Assembly (NCBI GenBank): GCA_963575745.1
Contig: CAUYUJ010017894.1
Coordinates: forward strand, 94,352 to 158,351
DNA length: 64,000 nt
Direction of reading: 5' to 3'
Origin: Prorocentrum cordatum
Taxonomy: Eukaryota > Sar > Dinophyceae > Prorocentrales > Prorocentraceae
Below the pieces are notes generated by a model. The model saw only the letters and a program-made list of their open reading frames with translations, ran no database searches and was not told the DNA's origin. The translations under genes were made by a program, and so were the position numbers. Below, in pieces: positions 33,058 to 42,800 of the stretch (its first letter is position 1; every line of letters begins with the position of its first letter).

Positions 33058-33090
33058 AGGACCACCGGGACCCTCGTAGAGCTCTTTTTT
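33057..33090 (+). repeat. Right arm of the hairpin repeat split by the LINE
   Basis: ACCACCGGGACCCTCGTAG and AGCTC directly follow the LINE 5' end. This is the counterpart of the left arm at 31377. Confidence 0.8.
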
Positions 33091-33385
33091 CGCACGGCGA
33101 TGCTCGGAACACATGGAGGGAGCTTTCTCAAGCGTGAGCTCAAAACTCGGAAAAACATGTGTTTCGATTTTCCTCGAAAGTCGGTTCCACAAGTGTTTGG
33201 ATTGCAATACTGCAGCTACGGACCTGAGAATTTCACTGGCAGAAGCTGCATAACCCACTACAGGTGCGCAAGATACCGGTTCTCCAAACGAAATGTAAAA
33301 TCCAAAATGTTTTGATAGGAGTACTGCAGCTACCGTCCTGAGAATTTGACAGGCAGACGCGGCATAACCCACTACAGGTGCGAAA

Positions 33386-33442
33386 CTGGCGCCGGCGGTG
33401 AACCGTCAACCTGGTCACCGCCGGGAACCGCGTAGAGCTCCT
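33386..33442 (+). repeat. Hairpin repeat, intact copy
   Basis: CCGGCGGTGA pairs perfectly with TCACCGCCGG around the CCGTCAACCTGG-type loop, followed by GAACCGCGTAGAGCTCC. Confidence 0.9.
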
Positions 33443-33913
33443 TGCGCGCGTTAGACTGCTCAGAGAACTTCGCAGAAGATTTTCGTGAAATCTTCAATTT
33501 TGCATTTTTCATGTCGACATGAAGTTGGTTCGCCAAGTGTTTTGATAGTAAAAGTGCGCCTACGGAGCTCATACCTCGTAGAGCTCTTCGTTATCGACGA
33601 GCCAGAGGGATTCCGGCGCGGGGTGCAGCTAGTTGGCCCACCCGGCCCGGGCGGAAGATGTAATAACTTTGGGTCGGTTTTGCTAAGATCTGAAAGACAT
33701 TCAACCATTCATTTTGAGAGAGCAGTTTTTTGCGCTGAGCATTTGCATATAAGCTTTGTTCTGAGAGCAGCTCAGCTCTCCCGAGGGAGTTCTACTATCG
33801 GTTCACTTCCCAGAACCGACCTCATATTGACATCAAAAAATGCAAAAATGAAGATTTTGAGAAAATATTCTGCGAAGTTCTCTGCTTCGATTCTGAGCAA
33901 TCTTACGCGTGCA

Positions 33914-33970
33914 AGGAGCTCTACGAGGTTCCCGGCGGTGACCAGGTTGACGGTTCACCGCCGGCGCCAA
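33914..33970 (-). repeat. Hairpin repeat, intact copy, inverted
   Basis: Same stem (GGTGA/TCACC) read on the minus strand, with GAGCTCTACGAGG on its left in plus orientation. Confidence 0.9.
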
Positions 33971-34210
33971 TATTAAGACGCAGAGGCCCTCATAGTCTTT
34001 CACAGGTGCGAAAAATCTGGTTTCTGAAAATGAATGATCAAATATCTTTCAAATCTTAGCAAAACCAAGCCCAAGTTACCACATGTCCCTTCTGGTCGGG
34101 TCGACCAACTAGCTCCACCCCGCGCCGGAATCCCTCTAGCTCATCGATAGCGAAGAGCTCTACAAGGTAAATACCGATTTCCAAGACTGGCGCCGGCGGT
34201 GAACCGCCCA

Positions 34211-35400
34211 CCTGGTCTGCGAGGTCTGCGTTGGCCGGTTCGAGCTCCCTGGAGAGCAGGCCAGGACACAGAGAACCTAAACAGCGAAGCTGCAAAGATT
34301 ACAGCAGAAGATGCATCAAACAGCGAAGCTGTACAAAATGCACAGGACTGCAAGTACACGAGAAAACAACTACAATTATAATGAGGAAAGCAATGCAGAC
34401 CATAGATATGGAAGCAAAGCTAGAAGCAGTGAGAGACCATACAGTAACCACTGGTTTATACAGCGATTACCGTCTCAACACAACTGAGACAAACACGAAA
34501 CTAAGAGAACTAAAATAGCGAGTGCGTTTCAAAGCAATGCGAGACCATGCAGTAACCACATATAGCGATTACCGTCTCAGCACCACTGAAAGACCACGCA
34601 CGTGAAACACAACGCCGAATTTGCGGTCGACTGCGCGGGCCGTCTGGCCCAGTCGCTAGCAGGAAAACGGGCGGCATACAGAGTCAGGCAAGACACCCAG
34701 CACTCTTTGAGCGGGAGTGGGCAAATGCAAAACTCTTATTCCGAACAAAGTGAAGATCACGCGGAGCTCTTATACCAACACGCGCGCATGCCCGACACAC
34801 ACACAGCATGGCAAGAGTCAACGCAAATACAAAGTCCGAAGTATGTCGTAACAACCCGCGGTAAGACAAGAGTCGTATGCTCACGTCGACTGTGTGATAA
34901 CTGAATGTCTGATAACGTGTACCACTCTAACTCACGAAAGAAACGATTCCAACCTCCCCTCGAAGGTTCCCACTGCGTAGTGAATAAGAGTACTCAGACT
35001 GCAACCAAAGTCAAAGTTGGACACGCGCTGAGAGCAACTCGTACAAGATAACAAATGCGGCAAGTACAAACGCAAGCGGCCTGGAAGTACAAGCAGGCAA
35101 TGCAACAAGTACCAAATGCAGCGAGTACAATCAAAGCAAGCGGCCTATGCACCTGCCCCGATAGGAGCTGTCTCACTTGGCACAACAGAGAACCTGGCAC
35201 ATATCGTCTGTAGGTCCAAGGAGAGGAGGTCGTCGCAGCCGACGAAGTACCCGAAGATATTGGACGGCCCGTACACAAGATGTAGAGTGGAGTACGATAC
35301 GTGTGTATGCACAGAAACCTGTCCGCACAATGCGGCTCGAGGATGCCCCCAACGGGCCAGGTCGCCGCTGAGCTCCCCGAGGGGGGACAGCAGCAACCTG
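34211..35400 (-). mobile_element. Short element inserted in a hairpin, copy 1 (paralogue of 38267-39332)
   Basis: It begins after CACCTGGTC of a hairpin left arm (34190-34217) with TGCGAGGTCTGCGTTGGCC. It is collinear with the 38.27 kb element through CAGCGAAGCTG motifs, the CAGCGATTACCGTCTC block and, at its far end, GGGCCAGGTCGCCGCTGAGC. Between them copy 1 carries extra sequence (about 34.9-35.2 kb). Its end at about 35.39 kb is followed by AACCTGGTT and a LINE 3' end, suggesting a second insertion at the regenerated site. No autonomous coding is seen. Confidence 0.65.
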
Positions 35401-35404
35401 GTTT

Positions 35405-35630
35405 TGTTTTTGCGTCTTTGCTGGGACCATCTTGGCCACTGACGCCAGGTCCAACGAAGTCTCAGGCGAAGCGAAGCCTCAAAATTGTCAAGCAAGCAGT
35501 CCGCTCTTATAGAGAAACAGAAACATGCATGACCAAAGACGTTCGCACAACCTGTGGGAGAACATCGCAGATGCGCTCCGCCGCTGAAGGCTCGTACAAC
35601 CCTACAACAGTGAGAACACTGAAGAGGCGA
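35405..35630 (-). mobile_element. LINE 3' end fragment (same family as 54.79 kb)
   Basis: TTTTTGCGTCTTTGCTGGGA and CCATCTTGGCCACTGA match the 3' end at 54.79 and 63.5 kb. GCACAACCTGTGGGAG and GATGCGCTCCGCCGC correspond to the end of the RNase H coding region there. Similarity fades after about 35.63 kb, so this is a very short LINE copy or the 3' end of a chimeric insertion. Confidence 0.7.
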
Positions 35631-35849
35631 AACTAAAACTACGACAAGAGAGCCAGGAGACCTGGCCAAGAACTGAACATGCACACACTGAATTATTAGA
35701 GCTCAAACAATGCACAGAATGACCACACGAGGCAATCATAATCAACAATCAAAAGACCACGCGAGGCAATCACAATTAACAATCCACTACAATACAGCGT
35801 ACAATACACAGAGAGGTTATGTATGCAGACAATCATGTTCAAAGCTGCC

Positions 35850-36760
35850 CTATCGTTTGCCTTTGCCTCTGCCTTTGCGGCTACCTCTAGAGCTCCCACC
35901 GTTATCGGGAGAAACTCGAATGCTTTGGGAAGATTCGGAAACCAACTTTTGATGTCCAGTCTTGGCTATCACATCCGAAGCGACACGGACAGACGACGAC
36001 CCCGACGGAGAGGCGATTCGTCCACGTGGCGACGTAATTATGAGCTCTTGGGGCTCCCACATTTGCTGTAGTCTCCGGGTGTCTGCTGCGAGTCTCCGCG
36101 GGTCTGCGCGACTGGCACTCTCGAAGAGTCCGTCTGGAACAAGACTGAAACAATCGACAATGTACCCTGGAGCTTTAAACCTGACCTCCTCGGCACGGTC
36201 CATTTTCCCCGTCACGAAACGGTGAGATTTGAGACAATCCAAAAGTTCTCCCAGAAACGACTGAACATGATCCGCGAGGTTGAACAAAGTATGGAACCAA
36301 AACGATACATGATGTTTTGGGATGGTCATTGGCTCTGTCATGAGGTCTACGAATAATTCAAGCCCCTGGATTAAATACTGCAGCGCAATCTGGCCAGTGA
36401 ACCCCTTCTGGGCAGTGCTCCTGTCAATCCATGTTTTGACGGCGTCCTGGAAAGTGAGCTGAGTTTGCACACAGGCGTCCTTCAAAGTGAACTGAGTATG
36501 CACGCCAGCATCCATTGAAGTGAACTCAGTTTGCACACAGGCGTCCTCGCAAGCGAACTGAGTTTGCACGCCGGCACCCATTGCAGACACTCGAATGCTT
36601 TGAGGATGCACTTGGACCTCAGCATCAATCGAGGACACTCGAATGCTCTGAAAGGGACAGTGCATTTCGTCAACCTGGACACCAGCATCAATTGAAAATA
36701 CTCGAATGCTTTGAGAAGGATATTCGACCTCGTCAACCTGGACCCCAGCATCAATAGCAG
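35850..36760 (-). CDS. Unidentified protein fragment with short internal repeats
   Basis: The longest frame (36665-35850, 271 codons) stays open upstream to about 36760. The N-terminal part contains repeats of the type QSIRVFSIDAGVQVDE and then an 11-residue repeat DACVQTEFTSM / DAGVHTQFTLK / DACVQTQLTFQ. A non-repetitive middle follows (WFHTLFNLADHVQSFLGEL, GYIVDCFSLVPDG), and the tail is basic (SRGSRKGRGKGKR). A neighbouring frame upstream (HAELDAQANKLLTELL) may be an earlier exon or a frameshifted continuation. I recognise no family. The fragment lies between a LINE 3' end at 35.4 kb and a hairpin right arm at 37.37 kb, so it may be transduced or retroposed host sequence. Confidence 0.45.
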
Positions 36761-36799
36761 AAGAAAACCGCGAAGTGCAACGGAATCAACTTTCGGGCA

Positions 36800-37365
36800 G
36801 CTACCAGAGGGATGGAGTAATTCTGTCAACAACTTATTAGCCTGAGCATCCAACTCTGCATGCAAGACCGCGTCACGGGCGACTAGGCCTTCGAGCACCA
36901 ACGGAAGAGGACAATTCGGTCGAACCCATCCAAGTTTGCAAGCCCGAGCCTGACGCAAACACCTGGATGCGAGACTCCGCACATGAGGCATCTGGCACAA
37001 ACAAGACCACAAATGATAGGTATATGGCAGAAAACTGAAGGAAGATGTGTGAGGACACCTGAGAGATCACAACAATGAAATACTGCAAATTGAACAATAT
37101 GCAATCCACTCAAGGCAGATCTGAAAGAACGGAGACTTACGAGCACCACTCTAGGCAGTGAGGAACAAGTCAGCGTATACAAATTGCCACCACCAAACCG
37201 CATTGAGAAATGGATATGAGAGACCAACAATGACAAGCAGGATGTAAAGGGAGATGGGCAGTTGCGTAAGCAGAGCAAAACAACACGCTAGCTCAACGTT
37301 CACCCTCGCGGAGGTTCCCCAGGCAGGAGAAAATGAACGTTCGCGGAGCCTTGAGCCTTGAGCCA
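36800..37365. other. Sequence upstream of the repeat-protein fragment, no clear gene
   Basis: Open minus-strand frames at 37012 and 37278 carry no motif. The segment ends at a partial hairpin right arm (CCAGGGAACCTCGTAGAGC, 37371-37390). Confidence 0.35.
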
Positions 37366-38259
37366 GGGAACCTCGTAGAGCTCCTTGCGCGCGTGAGACT
37401 GATCAGAACCGAAGCAGAGAACTTCGCAGAAGATTTTCGTGAAATCTTCAATTTTGCATTTCTCATGTCGACATCAAGTTGGTTGCGCCAAGTGTTTTGA
37501 TAGTAAAAGTGCGCCTACGGTGCTCATGTTCTGACGCAGAGGCCCTCATAGTCTCACAGGTGCGAAAAATCTGGTTTCTCAAGATGAATGGTCAAATTTC
37601 TTTCAAATCTTAGCAAAACCGATCCAAGGTTACCATATATTGTTGTCTGGTCGGGTCGACCAACTAGCTGCACCCCGCGCCGGAATTCCTCTAGCTCATT
37701 GATAACGAAGAGCTCTACGATGTACGAATGGTCAAATCTCTCACAATCTTCGAAAAACCGACGCCAGGTTGTCACATTCTCCTTTCTGGTCGGGTCGCCC
37801 AACTAGCTCCACTCCACGCCAGAATTCCTCTTGCCGAAGAGCTCTACGAGGTATTAGCGGAGTACAAGTAGTGTTTCGGCTACAGCGCTGATAGCAGACG
37901 GAGTTCAGGCGTCTAGATACTCCAGTCTATCGCGTCTGATCATGTACTCCCGATTGGTCTGCCAAAGAGCTCTGCAGCTATGGCAAGAGCTTCCTTTGGC
38001 GTAAGCTGAAAAACTCGAAAAACGCGTTTTTCGGTTTATCCGAAGACGGCTGCTTCAAGTGTTTTGATAGTAATACTGCACATACGGAACTGAGAATTTC
38101 ACTAGAAGACGCAGCATAACCCACTACAGGTGCGAAAAATACCGGTTCTCAAAACGACTTTCAAAATCTCTTACAATCTCCCAAGAAAAAACTGACCCCA
38201 GGTTGACACATTGCCCGCCCGGGCCGGTTCGGCCAATGGCACCGGCGGTGAACCGTCAA
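37366..38259. repeat. Dispersed hairpin-family repeat units
   Basis: Starts with a truncated hairpin right arm and contains the usual modules (GTTTTGATAGTAA, ACAGGTGCGAAAAATC, GGTCGGGTCGACCAACTAGC, GAGCTCTACGANGTA). It ends in a hairpin left arm (CACCGGCGGTGAACCGTC, 38240-38257). A satellite-monomer fragment lies at about 37880-38000. Confidence 0.75.
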
Positions 38260-38266
38260 CCTGGTC

Positions 38267-39332
38267 TGCGAGTCTGCGTTGGCCGATTCGAGCTCCCTGG
38301 AGAGCAGGCCAGGACACAGAGAACCTAAACAGCGAAGCTGCAAAGATTAAAGCAGAGATGCATCGAACAGCGAAGCTGTACAGATATGCACAAGACTCCA
38401 AGTACACGAGAAAACAACTAACAGTATAATGAGGGAAGCAATGCAGACCATAGATATGGAAGCAAATCTAGAAGCAGTGAGAGACCATACAGTAACCACT
38501 GGTTTATACAGCGATTACCGTCTCCACACCACTGAGAAAAAAACACGAAACTAAGAGAACTAAAACAGCGAGTGCGCTTCAAAGCAATGCGAGACCATGC
38601 AGTAACCACATATAGCGATTACCGTCTCAGCACCACTGAAAGACCATGCACGTGAAACACAACATCGAAATGTGGACTAGAGAACGAATTAATCGGGCAA
38701 CATACAGAGTGAGCCAAGACACCCACCACTACTTAGAGCGAACGCGGGCTCTTATCCGAACAAAGTGAAGATCAGGCGAAGCTCTTATTCAACACACGCG
38801 CATGCACGACAACACACACAGGCATGAAGAAAGGCAACGCAATGACAAATCACAATAGTTCGAACTCGAAGAATGTGAAAACCAAGTGCAATGAGTTCTG
38901 AACTTCACTCAAGGCAAAGTATGACCTCAATATCAAAGACCTCAATATCAAGTACAATGAATTCTGAACTTCACTCGAGGCGAAGTATGAAATCGGATGC
39001 CCAAAGACCTCAATATCAAGATACTCCAATGTCACAAAACTGTAAAAATACTTCAATGTCAAAGAAACCACACGTGTACAAGAGCAGCAATGGAGAGAAA
39101 GCAAGCAGGCAGTACAAACAAGTACAGAGCGACGACAGCGGCCTAAGCGTTGAAGTCAGTCCCACTTCTGACGCCAAACAGAGCTGGCCTCCAGCACCTT
39201 GGTCGGCAGGCCGTGGACGAGGAAGTACACGGAGATGCGGCAGTACGATACGTGTGCATGCACAAAAACCTGTCCGCACGACGCGGCTCGAGGAGGCCCC
39301 CGACGGGCCAGGTCGCCGCTGAGCTCCCCGGG
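38267..39332 (-). mobile_element. Short element in a hairpin, copy 2, with target duplication CCTGGTC
   Basis: CCTGGTC occurs at 38260-38266 and again at 39333-39339, immediately before ACCGCC of the hairpin right arm. The insert of about 1066 bp starts TGCGAGTCTGCG and ends CCCCGGG. It is a paralogue of 34.21-35.4 kb. A minus frame near the 5' end conserves GELSGDLAR.G.PRAA.CGQV in both copies, but there is no RT or other enzyme domain. I infer a non-autonomous element using the LINE site. Confidence 0.75.
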
Positions 39333-39339
39333 CCTGGTC

Positions 39340-39652
39340 ACCGCCCGGAACCTCGTAGAGCTCTGAATCGAAGCAGAGAACTTCGCAGGAGATTTTCGTG
39401 AAATCTTCAATTTTGCATTTTTCATGTGGACATGAAGTTGGCTCCTCCAAGTGCTTTGATAGTAAAAGTGCGCCTACGGAGCTCATTTTAAGACGCAGAG
39501 GTCCTCATAGTCTTTCACAGGAGCGAAATATCTGGCTTCTCAAAATGAATGGTCAAATATCTGTCAAATATGAGCAAGACCCAGCCCAAGTTACCACATC
39601 TTCTTTTCTGGTCGGGTCGACCAACTGAGAGCCGGCGGTAAGGGGTCAACCT
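39340..39652. repeat. Hairpin-family repeat unit and left arm of the next split hairpin
   Basis: Runs from the hairpin right arm (ACCGCCCGGAACCTCGTAG) through the usual modules to ACTGAGAGCCGGCGGTAAGG and GGTCAACC (39626-39652), where the next LINE begins. Confidence 0.8.
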
Positions 39653-39854
39653 TGGTTTTTTGGGTTTGCGCGGGCTCCAGGGCGCTGTCCGCAGCGCCGC
39701 CCGACAGGGCGCCTAGCGAGCCTAGCAGGTCTAAGCGGAGGGCGCGTGCGAGCGCCTCGGCGGCAGCCAGTTCATAATCCATGATCGTGGAGTGCGGTGG
39801 TAAAAAAAAAAGGCACTGGAGGCGATGTCCCTCCAAACGAGGGCATCACGCGGC

Positions 39855-42800
39855 TCACTCCCCGGGGTCCTCCTGCGGGCTATCTGACGAGAGCCGAATG
39901 GAGAGGGAGTGAGTGGTGTGGTAGGTCGGACCCCACTGACTGTAATCCAAGAAGCCTTTCTGCAGCCAAAAACCACATCCGCAACCGTTGCCGCCCACTC
40001 CCCTATCGTATGCCCCACGATAGGCGACGTGTATAAGATATTGTGACTCAATCGGACTGCATGCAACCTGATTGGAGTAGAAAGTGCGGCCCTCTCGGGC
40101 CAGGTGGGTGAGCTCGTCGGCCCTGGTGTTATCTTCCCTGTACTCATGTCGATATATGTCCCGTCCTATGTTCGCCGCACGGATGTTCGCGCGGCAGCTC
40201 AGCTCGTAGATGGTCTCCACACACTCCGCAACTCTGTCGGCATAACCCTGATTATGGCACCTCCACTTCCCTTGGAGCCACGATGAGACCAGTAGTGAGT
40301 CCCCTTGGAGGTCCACGCCTATCCCCTCGCTCAAGACGTCCCAAACCGTAGCACGCTGACATATAGTGGCCAAACGCTTGGACTGTTTCTCAAGGGCCTC
40401 AGGAGTCGTTCCCTCGGTGGACTGCTTGGCCTCGAACTGGGTGGAGCTCCAACTGGGACCCGTGGTGGCAACATACCAATATTCAAAGATTCTGCGTTTA
40501 TTGAAGTGTCCCAAGATCGTCCGCCACAACTTCACAAAGCCTGTGTATGAGTCGTCAAAGCCGTCCCACCAGCAGGGTCCCAAGACTTCCCTATACGGGC
40601 ATTGCCAGGTCCGTTGACCTATACTCGTGGGACCAAAACGTCTCCTGGTGCCCGAGCGTGCCAGTGAGAGCTGCCCCGATGCATGCAAAGAAGATGTCAG
40701 GTCGTCTCTCCGAGACGTCCACTCAGGATTGTCGAAGAGCAAAGTGCCTCGACTGTCCAAAAAGGTACGTGAGCACCGTCCGTCCCCTCTGTCGATCCTC
40801 CGTCTCACATCCCTCCCATCCTCCGTATCCGTCTCCCTGGCAGTGTAACGAGAATGGATAGCAAGCTGGCCCTGCACATACTGAGCCACACTTCGTGCAA
40901 CATTGGAACTGCGTACACACACCAGCTGCGTGATAGATTGGAAACCCTCATCACAGAATTGCCGTCGGACGTGGTCCAGTCGTCGTGGTCTCCATATGCC
41001 CCAGCTCTCGTTGGCTTGCTTCCTGCGTCCGAACATAGACATGAGTAGACTCCCTTCGCAACTGTGCAATAATCGCAGCCCCTCTGCATCCAGTGTACAG
41101 CAGTCGAGGCCGTAAGACATGACGCTCTGAAGTCTCTGTTGATATCTATAGAACTTAGCCCGTGGGCTCACATATTTAGAACGAAAATACGGTGCATGTG
41201 CGAAAAATGCCCTCCTGGCCATCGTGATCCGATGACGAATAGCTCCATGTGTAATATCAAACTCTGATTCCACCACCGTGCCTAGTACCTGCATCTTCGT
41301 CACTCTCTTGAGCGGGAAGGGGGTCCCTGCAATATCCACCTCCAAGGAGCACGGTGGGGAGCCTCCTGCAATCATATACTCGAGAGAGTCTGGTTTCCAT
41401 GATAAACCCCAGTCTCTGAAGCAAGTTGTGAGTGATGTCAAGAGGTGCTGTAAATCCTGAGCCGATGTCGCAACGAGATATATGTTGTCCGCCCACAAGG
41501 CATGTGAGTACCTGCACACGTCCATAGATACATTCAATATGTCCGTCACGGGGTATCCTAGCTGGAGGTCATCCCAAGACTTGAAAAGGTCAGCACACAT
41601 CGCAAGCACCACAAGATTAAAGAGCAGGGGACTCTCTGTGCCTCCCGTGCGGATAGAGCGGTCCCAAGACGTAGTAGCCTCCAAGCCCTCGAAACATAGT
41701 ATACCCGACGTCCCAACAAGAGGCTCCAAGATAGCATGCGTGAGCCTAGGGTGGACTTCGAGGGCCTCCAGAGCACGCGCCACAACTTGGATCGTAATAT
41801 TGCCGAAAGTCTTTTTGATATCGGCCTGCGCAACATGGGCAGTTTGGTCGTTGTTGTTTTTGCCCCAGACGCTCCCATGTTGACATATCGGTTTGAATGG
41901 CCCCACGATCTCCCAAGGGCTCCTACCAGGGCTGAAACCGTAGAGTCCCAGTCGTTGCAGGTCCCCAGACACCTCCGCCTCCAGTGTAATAGTAAGGGAT
42001 GTGAGGTACCATGTGGCAAGACTGTTTGCAACAACAATCGAGCGTGTCTCACTCAATGATCGCAACGTGGCTACTTTGGGCATCAACGTAATGAGACCCT
42101 GTCGCCATGTATCTGGAGTCGGAGAGCATGCACGATAGATAGAGAGAAATGTGGTGTAGATATGGCGGATAGATCTCCACGTGAGCGATTTCAGCAACTC
42201 GGCTGCACATCCGTCGGACCCGCACGCCTTCCCCGTGCGAAGGCGGGCTCTCGCTCTGAGCACAACGGCACAAGAGAGCTTCGGCGCTGGCCGACCTGAC
42301 ACATTGGCCTGCTCCCGCAAGCGTCGTAGCAAAGAGAGTTGCTCTGCGCGAGACTGTGCACACGACATGGTAGTCGCCCCGTGCATCTGAAGCGCCTCCT
42401 CCCACTTCCACCGATCCTCCGTAACCTCCCCATCCACCTCCAACGATGTAGTCTGAACCCGTTGTGTTTTCCTTCCTCCCTGAAACTCCCAAGTAAGTCG
42501 GGCCCTGTCGTATTGTCGTTTGTGGGGTCTGACTTGTTGTGTAATGGCTTTCATTTGGGCTCTCTTATCTTGGGGGTCCATGTCTGTGCGGGACTTGAGT
42601 CTGCGGTACATGGCCTGGAGATCGGCCAACACCGCCGGCTTGACAGGCGCGGAACTGACTGCTGGCGGCACAAGACAGGGATCGGCGAGACCAGACAAGT
42701 ACGACCCAATGTCTGCAGGGGATGTGTTGGGAATGCCGATATCCGCGAGAGAGGCGAACTGGGACTGTTGGAGCTGGTCAGAGAAAGGTCGACGAGCCGT

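Larger units (their letters stand above)
33091..34210. repeat. Dispersed repeat units carrying hairpins (+ at 33386, - at 33914)
   Basis: Typical unit modules are AAGTGTTTTGATAGTAA, CAGACGCGGCATAACCCAC, TACAGGTGCGAAAAAT, a CAAAACCGACCCAAAG-like segment, a GGTCGGGTCGNCCAACTAGC segment, CGGAATTCCTCTAGCTCATC and GAGCTCTACGAGGT. The same modules recur at 37.4-38.2, 39.3-39.6, 45.3-46.1, 47.3-52.0, 53.2-53.7 and 56.2-56.5 kb. No coding sequence. One hairpin is at 33386-33442 (stem GGTGA/TCACC) and an inverted one at 33914-33970. Confidence 0.8.

Noticed and set aside
33091-34210. tRNA-derived SINE
   Set aside because: I looked for A- and B-box promoter patterns in the dispersed repeat units and found none convincing.
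37350-37376. Spliced-leader relic (TTGAGCCTTGAGCC)
   Set aside because: Only GAGCC/TTGAG fragments match. The longer leader sequence is not present in order, so I do not call it.
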